Assembly: GCA_037349315.1 (NCBI GenBank)
Contig: JBAIAC010000004.1
Coordinates: 43,093,001 to 43,157,000, forward strand
Source: Chelydra serpentina
Taxonomy: Eukaryota > Chordata > Testudines > Chelydridae
Length of the DNA: 64,000 nt
Reading direction: 5' to 3'
Shown: one piece after another, positions 34,767-46,163 of the stretch
How the letters are laid out: the number at the start of each line of letters is the position of its first letter
Numbering within the stretch: the first letter of the stretch is position 1
The notes under the pieces: generated by a model
What the model was told of the DNA's origin: nothing
Database searches by the model: none
What the model saw: only the letters and a program-made list of their open reading frames with translations
Translations under genes and position numbers: made by a program

Positions 34767-35214
34767 TAGTAACAGCCATTGAGAGACAGCACCTAGGACT
34801 CCTACCCAACATTTCAATCCCTGGCTACAGAGCCTCTTTCCTCTCTTTGTGCACCAGTGCCTGGGGAAAATGTTCAATGAGCCTGTGTCTTTTATCACAA
34901 GAGGCTATACATCAGAGACATCTTCTCACCTAAAGAATGCTTCAGAAAACATTTTATGTGGCACAGTCTCCAACATCTAATGATAATCCTTAACCCAGCA
35001 ATTTACACAGCAAAGTGGCACTCATTCTCACAGCAGATAAACACACACTCTGGAAAGTGGTATACTCCTTTGTACACAATTTGTCACTGATGTTAAAAAA
35101 AGTACAGGTGATTCCGCTCACATATCCTGCTTTTATTCTACACTCACCAACCAGGGACCAGTCTTCTCACTTTTGCTTAATGCTTTAAAAGGGCCAATTT
35201 TACAAAGCTGAAAA
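34767..35214. other. no gene seen
   Basis: Plain intron-like sequence without recognisable repeats or coding frames. Confidence 0.35.
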
Positions 35215-35800
35215 CAATTATGAGTCAAATCAGTTGGGAAGAAGAATTTAAACAGCAAAACATGAATGATAATTGGGAATTGTTTAAGTACACTTTACTA
35301 GATGCCCAAAATGCTACAATCCTACAACTGAGGAAGAAAGCTGTGCTGTTTATAAAAACAACTTGGCTTAGAGGGGAAGTAAATGCAGGTATAAAAAATA
35401 TATAACAAATGGAACAAGGGGGAAGTTCACAGTAAATAATATAAATCAGAAGCTAGGAATTGTATAAAATCTATAAGGGAAGCTAAAAGATACACAGAAA
35501 ATCTATGGCCAGCAGAGTTAAGGGAAAAAAGAAGGAGGGTTTTTTTAAGCATATAAGGAACAAAAAGAAGCTTACCAGTGGTACTGGTCCATTACTAGGT
35601 GGAAATGGTAGAACTATCAATAATAATGCAGAAAAGGAAGAAGTGTTCAATAAATATTTCTGTTCTGCCTGAAAAAATGAACCTGAACATCCTGAAAGAT
35701 TTCAGTGCTATCTTTACAGTTCATCCACAAATAGGGATTGGGGGTAAGGGTGGATCTGAAGAGGGAATATATTCAGAGCTCTCCAGCTATCAGTCACTAA
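35215..35800 (+). mobile_element. CR1 ORF2 fragment, plus strand
   Basis: The frame NDNWELFKYTLLDAQNAT, then LRKKAV and TTWLRGEV (35220-35405), continues in other frames to NGRTINNNAEKEEVFNKYF-like text near 35640. This is the CR1 ORF2 region between endonuclease and reverse transcriptase. Several frameshifts. Confidence 0.7.
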
Positions 35801-35976
35801 CCTAATTTTTCTCCTTCATGAAATTGCCTGCAGAGATCCCCACTCTTGGAGATTACCCATCAACCTAACCTAGGAGAACTGAAGATGGGATGCTATAATA
35901 AAACGTCCCTGAAATGGGCACCAGACCTAACATTCAAATGAAGACCTTGATCCACAAAATAATTTGTGCAGTGTAA

Positions 35977-36250
35977 GGGCTGGTCTTACACTAACGTTGT
36001 AAGTTGACCTAAGTTACGCTACTTCAGTTAGACAAGTGACATAACTAAAGTTGATGGAATTTGGGTCGACTTACAGCGGTGTCTACACCATGCTCTCCTG
36101 CCAACTTACCTTCCGCCTTTTGGGGCGATGGAGTACAGACGTCGGGAAGCACTCTGCCATCGACTTAGCTTGTCTTCAGCATACCTGCTAAATCGACACC
36201 ACTGCATCGATCGCAGCAGTGCTGATTTAGCCAGAAGTATAGACAAGCCC
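35977..36250. mobile_element. Harbinger-type MITE
   Basis: The ends GGGCTGGTCTTACACTA and GGGCTTGTCTATACTTC (read inward) enclose 274 bp. The left flank is TAA (35974-35976) and the right flank ATA, so the duplication is imperfect. An inner pair, CTAAATCGACACCACTGC and its complement-like GCAGTGCTGATTTAG, forms a hairpin near 36189-36232. Confidence 0.6.
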
Positions 36251-36304
36251 ATAGACTCCTACCGAAGTTGATGGGACAGCACACAAAAGTAAGGGTTCCC
36301 TCCC

Positions 36305-36400
36305 CTCGTAAGGTCCTGATTCAGCAAAGCACTTAAGCACCTGATTTCAATGGGACATAAGGAAATTCGTAAGTGTTTTGTTAAATCAAGGCTAAAGTTT
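36305..36400. repeat. old palindromic repeat (CACTTAAG type)
   Basis: CCTGATTCAGCAAAGCACTT and AGTGTTTTGTTAAATCAAGG are imperfect inverted arms around TTTCAATGGGAC. A similar palindrome is at 53697-53805. Confidence 0.5.
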
Positions 36401-39215
36401 CATTGCTTTAAATGTGAGCATAAGAATCCATTCATGCAGATCCCTTTGCAGGATCAGGGCCCATGAGTGTAAACTTAGTAAAGATGTATCTTAAGCTACA
36501 AGAAGTACATCTGCAAGTCTCACACATAAACAATTTATATATATATGGCTGCGGAAGCTAACTTTGGTGGCATGATGTTCTTTTTCATTATTTACTGTTT
36601 ATTCTGCTTATATTGGTGCTATGCACATAGAAAAGAAGATTTAAAAATCTAAATCAATCAGACAGAAACAATACATAAGTTTCAGGTTTTAGTTTCACTC
36701 CTGGGAGCCTATGTATGTGATTTCAATAATTTCTCCTGTGGACTATTCCCTTCCATAACAAGTCTACCCTGCAGACATTTTTCCACAGTTTTAATTTTCC
36801 TACTCCTATTCCCCATTTTAACAAGTGACTTGCTCAAACTCTTGGTAGACCATTTAGTTGCAATATTCCTCGTAACATTTTATTTACCAAGAAGAAACTT
36901 CCTGAGTTTTGTACACTGTGTAAATGTAGTTTCATTCTGCAGATCACCATATGTTGAGGAACACTAGGGCACTGTTATAAATCTTAGCAGCAGAGTATAA
37001 TTTGTTGACAGGCAGAGAATTAGAATATCCTGAAGCAGAGTTCATGTGTGGTCTTCACTCTAGACCACATCCTGCTGTTCTGTATGAAACCTTGTAATAG
37101 CTTGTTTGTATTTTGTCACTTTCTAAAGCCTCACAGAAGGTCCCTGCCTTACCAGGGTCACTCAGTATCTGAAGGATAAAGCAGACACATTAACAACCCA
37201 TAGGGTTCTACACAGATTATTAAAAAGAAAATGGCATTCCATTTTGGAATTCAGCACTGAAAGGAATGCTATATAAAATTTCACACACAACTCCTCCATG
37301 GACCAAATTCAGACTTAATATAAGTGGGTACAACTCCATTGATTTCAATGGAGTTATACGTACTTACACCAAATTTGAAATTTGCTCATTACCTATAATT
37401 TAAAAAAGCCGAATAATAAAAAAGTTAGAAAAACTAATAAAAGTTTTAAAAAGGAAATGATACGGACTTTGTGGCTTGGGAATTTTGTGTAGCATGAATG
37501 ACAGGAGAAAAACCTGGTCCAATCTTCATAGAGACTATATTCACATTTCACATGCAGTTTAAGGCTCAGCATTGCCCCAGGTGAAGCAAAAGATCTGGAG
37601 AAGAAAACCAATATTGAAATAGACTGGTTATGGTGGGTATCAGACAACAAATATTCTTTTTCTAGTTAAGATGGACAAAGAAAACACGGACTGTTGGGAT
37701 CTGTGGCCTCCATCAGGCACATTGCTTACTAAAGATGAGAGCAACTATAGGCTGCATTTTGGCCACTCCTGCTTTAATATTTTGGATACCATTATCACTT
37801 GTTCCTTTTTTTATCTCAACAGAGTTAATGTACGAGTGATCTTCCAGGATGAACCTCTATAATAGCTATTAAAATTGAGTTCCTAAAGTAAACTGTTTAT
37901 ATCGGTACCTGTTTACATATCATATCTATTATAAATCTTGGAAGTGTTGTTCAATTGCTGTAGTAAGAAGATTAAACGGTTTCTAAATTCTAATGAATTA
38001 TTCTATCACCAGATAATTCACTCCCAGAACTATTGTCATATTTTGTGTGATCATATAAATCACACAGAATCTGCTAGCTCATTGTTCCAAAGGACACGAA
38101 ACTGCCAATTGGACATATTTTACCAATACGAGGGATTTATTTTTTACTGCATTTGCTATTTCCTGCCTACATCTGGATAGTGTGAACAGTTAAATGTGAT
38201 ACAATTGTTTGAATTTATTGGAAAAGTGAAGTTTGGGGGGTTTGCTTTTTTAAGTGAAATGAGTCTTCCACAGAGTACTGTGAAGAACAGAGGACTTAAC
38301 TGCAGAACCATATTCATGGAGACACTTTGCGGCCAGGTTTGAAACACTTTCCACTATACCTTAACCATGGTTAAAAGGGTTCACCATCTGTTTGGTGAAG
38401 AGCATTTCACTTGAAGCTGTCTAGTTCCTGAGCCCATGGGACCTGTGGACATCTGGCATAATGCAGTGTACAGTAGAGAAGGGATAATGAAAATAGCAAA
38501 GGAAAGACTAAATAATGTTTAAACCAAAGCTAGCTGAAACAGAATATAAGTATTCAGAGCAGCACCTGTTGAACTGAGGATGCAAGGGAAATATTTTTTA
38601 CAACAAACAGCACATGTTCTAATATCAGCCCAGAAATAACACCTCCACAAAATTGAAGTACAGTTAACTGCAGGCACAAATGACCCTACCTGATTTGCAA
38701 GAGTAATCAAACCGTCAGATGTCTAAATTCTATAATTCCTGCCTGGCACCTAGAATTTGTTTGTGAAAGCAAAATTGCAAATTCATAATTGCAGGCAAAT
38801 TTCAAAAGTGTAGTCTTAAATTTTGATAAATAAAGGGTGAAATTCACATCTCTGCAAAGCCTGAATAATTGCAGGGATTGCAAAGAATAGGCCTCTCCCT
38901 CATACCTGAACACACGCCACAAGGTCCATTGGCCATGCTCTTCTGCTCCCCTTCCAAAGTGTCTTATTACAACCTTCTTATGATCTCTTGCAGCGGGAGC
39001 CACCTCAGAGCTTGATTCTCCAAGTGATGGTTCTTATGCATTTTAGTCTTTCTGACAAACTCAGATTCCTTAAAGTCTGTGAGACCTTGTGTAATATATA
39101 TGTAACAGGTTCTACTGCAACAGTCTTATGAAAGCATTCCTGCTATCTCTCTACTTGATCTGTAAGGTAAGAAAATCCTGTGGCCCTTTTTTTAACTTTA
39201 GAAGTCTGTCTGGAC
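36401..39215. other. no gene seen; one palindromic repeat
   Basis: At 37306-37382 is a hairpin-like repeat (CCAAATTCAGACTTAAT, CAACTCCATTGATTTCAATGG, TACACCAAATTTG). Minus frames at 37393-37650 and 38707-39003 were checked for ATPase motifs and show none. Confidence 0.35.
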
Positions 39216-39378
39216 CACGGTTCCCTCTAAGCTGTGCGCGTGTGCGCACACACACAGATTCTAAACCCCGCGCAAACGGCGAAACACCACGCGCACAAAA
39301 ATTTGCACAGAAGCACAACAATTTGCATAGAAGACATTTTTTGCGCACACGGCCTGTCAAAAATTAGAGGGAACATTG
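39216..39378. mobile_element. 163-bp hAT MITE, copy 2
   Basis: Flanked by a perfect 8-bp duplication GTCTGGAC (39208-39215 and 39379-39386). The ends CACGGTTCCCTCTAAG and CAATGTTCCCTCTAAT match copy 1, and the length is identical. About 11 substitutions separate the copies. Confidence 0.9.
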
Positions 39379-39549
39379 GTCTGGACCTATAAATGAGTTT
39401 AAAAACTCTGGTGAATGAACATAAAATTATTACCCAACAAACAATACTATATTTTAAAATATGCAATTTATTGTGTTGCATAACATTGAACTTAAAGTTA
39501 TGGTTTGCATCACACTAAATGCAAGCTCTCAACAGATAGCAAATATATC

Positions 39550-41240
39550 AGTAGAATTTGCTAGATACCGGGAATGGTGAATCTACCTTTTATTCTATGT
39601 GCATCACTTTGTTATCCAAGTTATCACTCCCATCTCCCTTTCACCTCGAGGCTCATTTATACACTTTTCACAATCACTCTCTGAAGTTCCTCACTCCAGT
39701 TCCATCCATTCCTTTCCTCTCTGGCTTCTATACCTTGCACTCCCCTGAAACCATTCTTGCCAAAATCTTTAATGGCCTCTTCCTAGCCAAAGCACAGAAT
39801 CAGTGATCCATTCTCATCCACACAGTTGACCATGCTCTTCTTGAAATCTTCTCCTCTCTTGGCGTCCATGACTCTGTCCCCTCCTGGTTCTCCTCCTACC
39901 TCTCTAATTGTTTCATCACTGTATCTTTCAGAGGCTCCTCCTGGTCTCCTCCTCAGATTTCTGTGGTGGTCCCTCAGAGCTCTGTCTTCGGTCCCCTTCT
40001 CGTCTCCCTCTGCGCCTTACCTCTGGGTCACCTCATCCACAAATATTAATTCAACAACCATCTCGGGGGCGGGGGCGGGGAGGAATAGCTCAGTGGTTTG
40101 AGCATTGGCCTGCTAAACCCAGGGTTGTGAGTTCAATCCTTGAGGGAGCCATTTAGGGATCTGGGGCAAAAGTTGGGGATTGGTCCTGCTTTGAGCAGGG
40201 GGTTGGACTGGATGACCTCCTAAGGTCCCTTCCAACCCTGATATTCTATGATTCTATACGAATGATTCACAGATCTACTACTACACTCCAGATCCATCTT
40301 CTTCTGTCCAAACTCGAATCTTGGCCTGTCTCTGACAAATTCTCAGTTATCAAACTCAACACGGCTAAATAAAGCTCTCAGTCTTCCTCCACAAGCCTTC
40401 CCCACTACCTCTTTTCTTCATCACATTGGAGAATTCCACCATCTCAGGCCAATAACAAGGTGCCATTTTCATCTCTGCCTTCTCTCTAGGTCCTCATATC
40501 CAGACTGTCTAAATCTTGCTGATTCTTTCAGCTTAACATCTCTGAATATTGCCTTTCCCATATGTCCAAACAGCAACAACTCTCTTTCAGGCTCATTATC
40601 ATGCGTCTTGATTACGGCAACATCCTTTTCCCTGGTCTTGCAATCATTTCCATTCAGAATGCTGTTATAAAGATCATTTTCCTAGTCCATCTCTTTGACT
40701 ATGGCACGCCTCTCTTTCCTCCCCTCCACTTCTCTATCACATCAAACATAAGCTACTTGTCTTCACTTTCAAGACCCTTCACAGCCAATCTCTCACTATT
40801 AAGATGTCAACCTCTGCCTCCAATCAGTCCATGATGCCAGTTAAATTTTCAAACAAGCATCTTCATGCTTTCTTTCATGCTGCTGCTCGTGCTTAGGAAG
40901 AGCTCCCCTAATCATCCACAAAGCTACCTCATTATCCTCCTTCAAAACCATTCTTAAAATTCTCCTTTTCACTGATGCCTATGAAAAACTTGACAATGGT
41001 AAGACCGTTGCTGTCCCGAGACCACTCTCTATCATGCTGCCCAGTACTCATTGTTTCTTCGTAATCAGTTCTCAGCCCATCTGTATGCATCTGTTCTCTC
41101 TTTGTTTTATACTTAGATTGTGAGCTCTCTGGGGCAGGAACAGCCTTATTGTTCTGTGTCTATACAGCACCTAACACACTGGGGTCCTGGTCCATGACAA
41201 GGGCTCCTAGGTGCTACAGTAATACAAATAATAAATAAAA
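39550..41240 (+). mobile_element. L2-type LINE, interrupted by a SINE
   Basis: Plus-strand reverse-transcriptase words are TVDHALLEIFSSLGVHD and SWFSSYLSNCFITVSF (39820-39930), followed after the SINE by NDSQIYYYTPDPSSS-like text (40262-40310). The 3' untranslated end at 41115-41240 is the classic TTGTGAGCTCTCTGGGGCAG, ACAGCACCTAACACACTGGG, TAATACAAATAATAAATAAA tail. Stops and frameshifts are common; it is an old copy. Confidence 0.8.
40064..40256 (+). mobile_element. tRNA-derived SINE with CR1-type tail, inside L2
   Basis: G-rich lead, A box TAGCTCAGTGGTTTGAGC (from 40086), B box GGTTGTGAGTTCAATCC (40123-40139), then GGTCCTGCTTTGAGCAGGGG, GGACTGGATGACCTCC and ATTCTATGATTCTAT. The last part is the same as the CR1 3' end at 49028-49105, which explains mobilisation by CR1 machinery. 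It splits the L2 reverse transcriptase. Confidence 0.9.
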
Positions 41241-41374
41241 TAAGTAGTATCTGAATGCCAGTTTAAATACTAACAGTACACAAAGGATCTCTATTTCTTT
41301 CCCCCTCCATCAAGTTAACTGGAATTTTCCCAACCATATAAGATACACACTAATTATCAGTAATAATTTACAGT

Positions 41375-41495
41375 GATGATCGTATTACACTAGCATCCAG
41401 AAGCACCAATCAGGATCAGAGGCCCCATTGTGATGGACTCTGTACGAACATGGAACAAAAGACAGTCCCTGCCCCCAAAGAGATTAAAATGGAAA
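41375..41495 (-). mobile_element. L2/L3-type LINE 3' end fragment
   Basis: In reverse: CTTTGGGGGCAGGGACTGTC, then ACAGAGTCCATCACAATGGG, matching the 3' tail family at 41115-41240 in opposite orientation. Similar scraps lie at 56640-56760 and 60930-61030. Confidence 0.65.
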
Positions 41496-42002
41496 ACTTC
41501 AGTCCTGGAAAGATTTATGCTGACTAGAGAGAAGTCAGAGATGAATAACCCATCGACTTCAGTGTTCACACGAGATCGTTAAAGTGAAAAAGGTTCCAGT
41601 TTTCAGATTTTTCTTTCACAAGCAGGGCTTTCAAACTGTGACAATTTAAATGGGTGAGTGAGAAGAATTTTGAATCAGATTTTAAATGTCTCAGTGAAAC
41701 ACACTGCAAAACCCTTTAGCACGAAAGAGAGAGAGATTGGAAAATTTCTAATCAATAATTTCCTTTCTGCTAGCAGCATTTCCTACAATTCTTGACATCT
41801 GGGCTGTTCGCCTCACTCTGCAGCTTCATAGAGGCAGATTAGTGTTTTTGCGCCATCGCTTTGGCAGGGACAAAGTAGCTTCTCTTCGTCCTCTTAAGCG
41901 TGGGGGTGCACGAGGCAGTGGTGTGCCAGACCACTCTGGCTGTCTCCATGGTGTCCTCGTTAACCGAGAGGCCACTTTCCTCAGACTAGTAGTCTGCAGA
42001 GA
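41496..42002. other. no gene seen
   Basis: Short intron-like stretch. The plus frame starting at 41842 runs into CR1 text and is not a gene. Confidence 0.35.
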
Positions 42003-42822
42003 AGGGGCTACTAGGATGATCCGAGGAATGGAAATCCTGCTTTATGAGTGGAGACTAAAAGAACTTGGTTTTTTTAGCCTAACCAAAAAAAGGCTGAGAC
42101 GAGACATAATTGCTCTGTATAACTAGATCAGAGGGATAAATACCAGGGAGGGTGAGGATTTATTTAAGTTAAGTGCCAATGTGGACACAAGAACAAATAG
42201 ATATAAAATGGCCATCAACATGTTTAGGCTTGAAACTAGGTGAAGGTTTCTAACCATCAGAAGAGTGAAGTTCTGGAACACCCTTCCAAGGAGAGCAATG
42301 GGGGCAAAAAGCCTAACTGGCTTTAAGACTGAGCTTGATAAGTTTATGGAGGGGATGGAATGATGGGACTGCCTATGATGGCATGTGGCCTATGGGCAAC
42401 TGCCTGTAGCAAAAAACCCCTACAGCTGGAGACAAGAAACTAGATGGGGAGGCTCTGAGTTACTACAGAGAATTCTTTCCAAGGTATCTGCCTGATGGGT
42501 CTTACTGACATGTTCAGGGTCTAACTAATTGCCATATTTAGGGTCAAGAAGGAATTTCTCCCCAGGTCAGATTGGCAGAGACCCTGGGAGGTTTTGCCTT
42601 CCTCTGCAGCATGGGTCACTTGCAGGTTTAAACTAGTGTAAATGGTGAATTCTCTATAATTTGAAGCTTTAAACCATGATTTGAGGACTTCAGTTATTCA
42701 GTTAGAGGTTAGGGGTCTATTTCAGGAGGGAACAGGTGAGGTTCTGTGGCCTGCAATGTGCAGAAGGTGAGACTACATGATCACAATGGTTCCTTCTGAC
42801 CTTAAAGTCTATGAGTTTATGA
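42003..42822 (+). mobile_element. CR1 LINE 3' end, plus strand
   Basis: A long colinear CR1 3' region: GGATGATCCGAGGAATGGAA, AGAGGGATAAATACCAGGGA, GTGAAGTTCTGGAACA, TTTATGGAGGGGATGG, GGTTCCTTCTGACCTTAAAG, ending with CTATGAGTTTATGAG. It is the most complete CR1 3' end in the window and is 5'-truncated. Confidence 0.88.
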
Positions 42823-42824
42823 GA

Positions 42825-43180
42825 CTATCCAGGAGCCAATGTTCGGACCACCTCCAGTGGTATTGGAGGTAATTGGCAATTCTCTGAAGCAGCTCCTGGT
42901 GCTCTCTATAGCCGTGTGGTGGAGATGGTAAGGATGGAGTGCCTGCTTCATCCAGATGCAAAGATGAGATACCTATCGGTACCTGTGGATACAGGCCATG
43001 TCCTCCTCCTCATACTCTGTTGGATCCGGTGGGTGCTGAGTAGAAGAGGTATGGTAAGATTCATCGCTGGATCCGGGGCATCTCCCATAGGGGTAACAGG
43101 GACCACAATAAGGCCAAAAGGAGGGACTGACCAGATAATGACAGTAATCTGGAGAATGAAGTGAACTACTGTGCATGCGT
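42825..43180 (-). pseudogene. DIRS gag N-terminal fragment
   Basis: Minus-strand words EHQELLQRIANYLQYHW, then a frame-shifted LLDSL, resemble DIRS gag FRAQQDFLKRIAPKLG at 19800. Upstream PDPAMNLTIPL and EYEEEDMACIHRYR fit the acidic, proline-rich gag lead. Stops and frameshifts throughout. Confidence 0.45.
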
Positions 43181-43186
43181 GGGCCA

Positions 43187-43318
43187 ACATAAGAACATAA
43201 GAATGGATGTACTGGGTCAGACCAAAGGTCCATCCAGCCCAGTATCCTGTCCACCGACAGTGGCCAATGCCAGGTGCCCCGGAGTGAGTGGACCTAACAG
43301 GTAATGATCAAGTGATCT
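43187..43318 (-). mobile_element. CR1 LINE 3' terminal fragment, minus strand
   Basis: AACATAAGAACATAAGAATG, then CTGGGTCAGACCAAAGGTCC and CAGTGGCCAATGCCAGGTGC are the reversed terminal 130 bp of a CR1 subfamily. It separates two DIRS pieces. Confidence 0.8.
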
Positions 43319-43341
43319 CTATCCAACGTGATCGCCAACGA

Positions 43342-43606
43342 TCACTGCTTGTTAGAATTTCCAAGCTCAAGACCATGGCACGCATGCACATGTGGAATAC
43401 ACATAGAGCACTCAGAGAAGAACCTGTGATGGCATGGACTTATTGGGATGTGGAGGTACCCATCTGCCAGATCCACTGAAGTCCGAAAGTACCCTTGGGA
43501 CAGGGATGAAACCGTAGAGATTAGAGTCTCCATCCGGAACATCGTTTTCTTCATCTACTTGTTGAGCCTTTTGAGATCTAGAAAGGCTCAGATTCCCACT
43601 GTACAC
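43342..43606 (-). pseudogene. DIRS reverse transcriptase N-terminal fragment
   Basis: KKTMFRMETLISTVSSL, then SVDLADGYLHIPISPCHHRF, contains the RT motif A Asp (SVDL). The frame is open for 70 codons, then lost. Palm motif YxDD is absent from the window here. Confidence 0.65.
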
Positions 43607-43965
43607 TTCTGAATGATAAAGACGATGGAGCAGAACCCTAAGAATCTTTCTTCAGAGGAAACACTCTCTATTACTCCCATATCCTGGTGCTAAGAAATAT
43701 TACACTGTGCCCAATGAAGTTGTTCGAGATAGGGGACTGGATGAAAAAATGGATGGCGTGGGGCCCGTAACTCAAGGGGGTATCTCTCTGACCCACTAAT
43801 CTGTGGTCGAAGCAACCCATTCCTCCAGGAAATGGGAAATTCTACCCCCAAGCTTCAGCTCCAGGTGAAGAGCTATGTAGTCTTTGTCATAAAGAGGGCT
43901 TGGGAGTGGCAGAGTTCTCTCGGGACTTTCCTTCCAAGCCATGATTCCATGGCGTTCTTCTGGAG

Positions 43966-44307
43966 CAGGGGTTCTCAATCTTTTTCTTTCTGAGGCCCCC
44001 CCGACATGCTATAAAAACTCCACAGCCCACCTGTGCCACAACAACTGTTTTTCTGCATATAAAAGCCAGGGCCGGCATTAGAAAGAGCAAGCAGGGCAAT
44101 TGCCCGGGGTCCCGCACCACAGGGGGCCCCAGGAAGCTAAGTTGCTCAGGGTTCAGCTTCAGCCCTGAGTAGCAGGGTTTAAGACAGCAGGGCTTTGGCT
44201 TTCTGCCCTGGGCCCCAGTTAGTCTAATGCTAGCCCTGCTTGACGGACCCCTTGAAGCCTGCTTGTGGCCCCTCACAGGGCCTTGGACCCCTGATTGAGA
44301 ACTGCTG
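43966..44307. mobile_element. non-autonomous hAT element with nested TIR element
   Basis: The ends CAGGGGTTCTCAATC and CAGCAGTTCTCAATC (read inward) are flanked by TTCTGGAG (43958-43965) and CTCTGAAG (44308-44315), an 8-bp duplication with two mismatches. It contains an inner inverted pair at 44067 and 44238. Confidence 0.8.
44067..44238. mobile_element. nested TIR element within hAT
   Basis: The ends CAGGGCCGGCATTAG and CAGGGCTAGCATTAG (read inward) match at 13 of 15. No target duplication recognised. A related piece (CAGGGCCAGCATTAGGGG) lies at 45809 inside another hAT, so it may be an internal module of the hAT family instead of an independent insertion. Confidence 0.5.
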
Positions 44308-44614
44308 CTCTGAAGAACCTGTTGTCCCTTTGCTGGTATTTCTGCAAGGATGGGGGCCGAAAGGAACATCTTTGTCTAAAGATCAGCCTGTACACTCTCT
44401 TAAAGGCATGGTGTGCCGTCGGAAGGCACTGTTTAGATTTTGCAGCACCCTAAACCACTACCATGTTTAGCTTCTCTCCAAAAAGCAGGACTCCTGTGAA
44501 TTTGGCAGAGTACAGCACCTGCTTTGAGTGGCTATCCATCTTCCAAGGACAGACCCATAGGTGGCGCCTGGTCACTAAGCAGGAGGCCAAGGCTTTGGCT
44601 AAGAACCTTATCAC

Positions 44615-45118
44615 TTGGGCCCTACCAAATTCACAGCCGTGAAAAACGCATCACAGATAGTGAAATCTGGTCTCCCCTGTGAAATCTGGTCTTTTGTGTG
44701 CTTTTACCCTATACTATGAAGATTTCACAGGAGAGACAAACATTTCTCAAACTGGGGGTCCCGAACCAAAAGAGGTCCTGGGGAGGGGGGATGACGACCA
44801 CAGGGTTATTGTAGGGGGTTATGGTATTGCCCCCCTTATTTCTGCGCTGCTTTCAAAGCTGGGTCGCTGGAGAGTGGCAGCTGCTAGCCGAGGGCTCAGC
44901 TCTGAAGGCAGCAGCACAGAAGTAAGGGTGGCAATACTGCAACCCCCTTACAATAACCTTGCGATCCCCCCCCACAACCTCCTTTTGGGTCAGGACTCCT
45001 ACAGCTACCACACTGTGAAATTTCAGATTTAAATATGTGAAATCATAAAATTTATGACTTTTTAAATCCGATGACTGTGAAATTGACCAAAATGGACCAT
45101 GAATTTGGTAGAGCCTTA
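44615..45118. mobile_element. non-autonomous hAT element in DIRS-3 gag
   Basis: Flanked by a perfect 8-bp duplication CTTATCAC (44607-44614 and 45119-45126). The ends TTGGGCCCTACCAAATTC and TAAGGCTCTACCAAATTC (read inward) match at 15 of 18. The interior holds further inverted words (ACTGGGGGTCCCGAACC; AGGGTGGCAATACTGC). Removing it with one duplication leaves the DIRS gag frame continuous (VHVI then RFLAKA), which confirms the boundaries. Confidence 0.9.
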
Positions 45119-45724
45119 CTTATCACATGCACTGAGGTATCAGCAATGAACGCTGCTGCCAGGAAAATTTTCTTTAAATTAGAGCCAAAGTCAGGATAAT
45201 CTCTATTCTTGAGGGCTCTGAGATCTTCAAGCAAGCAGTTCTGAGGGCTACCCTGAGAGTGGCCTCCATTTTTCTATTTGTAGGGTCCTCAGTATAGAAC
45301 TCTCCTTTCTCAGAGGATAATCACATCTTTAGCCAAGGGCACTACAGCAGAATCAGCCTTTGGTATCTCCGTAATCAGAACCTTTAGTTTCTGTATCCTA
45401 TAGAACCTGAGATCATTTCTGTTAATGTGCTTGCCCTTGTCTGGCTGGTTCATCCCTGGTTATGTCTTTGAAGGAGGAGTATGTGCGAATCACAGCATCA
45501 GGGGAGGATTTTGAGGGAAGACATTTGCTCAGAGGCTAACTCTCAGTGTTCTGTTTTGGGGACACAGCTTTGTTGCACATGGTCTTAAATTTCTCAGATC
45601 TTTGCTGAGTCTTTCCCTGCACCTGATCGGAGTCAGAGCCCGACAATTCACCATCCTCTGTGGAACAGGAAGAGGAGTTAGAGCAGGGAGTACTCAGAGG
45701 TCTTCCAGGGGATACATCAATGCA

Positions 45725-46163
45725 TCTAGATTAATTTTTCTCCACCTGGGTTTGCAGCCCCCAGGAGGGTCATGGGATGGGTTTACAGGGGATACAAGTG
45801 CAGGGCCAGCATTAGGGGGTGGCAAGCAGGGCAACTGCCTAGGGCCCAACAAAGCCAAGTTACATGCTTCAGCCGCAGGCAGCGGGGCTTTGGCTTCAGA
45901 CAAGGCTCATAAGTGAAATACGGGGTTAAGTATCACACTGAAATGTAAACACACTATATTCTAGTCTATTTATTTTATAATTGTATGGTAAAAACGAGAA
46001 AGTAAGCAATTTTTCAGTAATAGTGTGCTGTAACACTTTTGTGTTTTTATGTTTGATTCTGTAAGCAAGTAGTTTTTAAGTGAGGTGAAACTTGGGGTAT
46101 GCAAGACAAATCAGACTCCTGAAAGGGATACAGTAGTCTGGAAAGGTTGAGAGCCACCAAGTT
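45725..46163. mobile_element. non-autonomous hAT element in DIRS-3 gag
   Basis: The core at 45925-46163 is a close copy of 11780-12047 (CTATTTATTTTATAATTGTA, AATTTTTCAGTAATAGTGTG, GGTTGAGAGCCACCAA end). The left part has TTTTTCTCCACCTGGGTTTG as a degenerate end and the CAGGGCCAGCATTAG module. No clear target duplication. Confidence 0.6.

Noticed and set aside
38707..39003. 98-codon minus frame as another flippase exon
   Set aside because: No P4-ATPase motif, and no pyrimidine tract plus AG or a GT donor at sensible positions.
17278..40139. tRNA genes at the SINE heads
   Set aside because: A and B boxes are present, but the sequences pass into SINE bodies and tails; no intact acceptor or anticodon stems.
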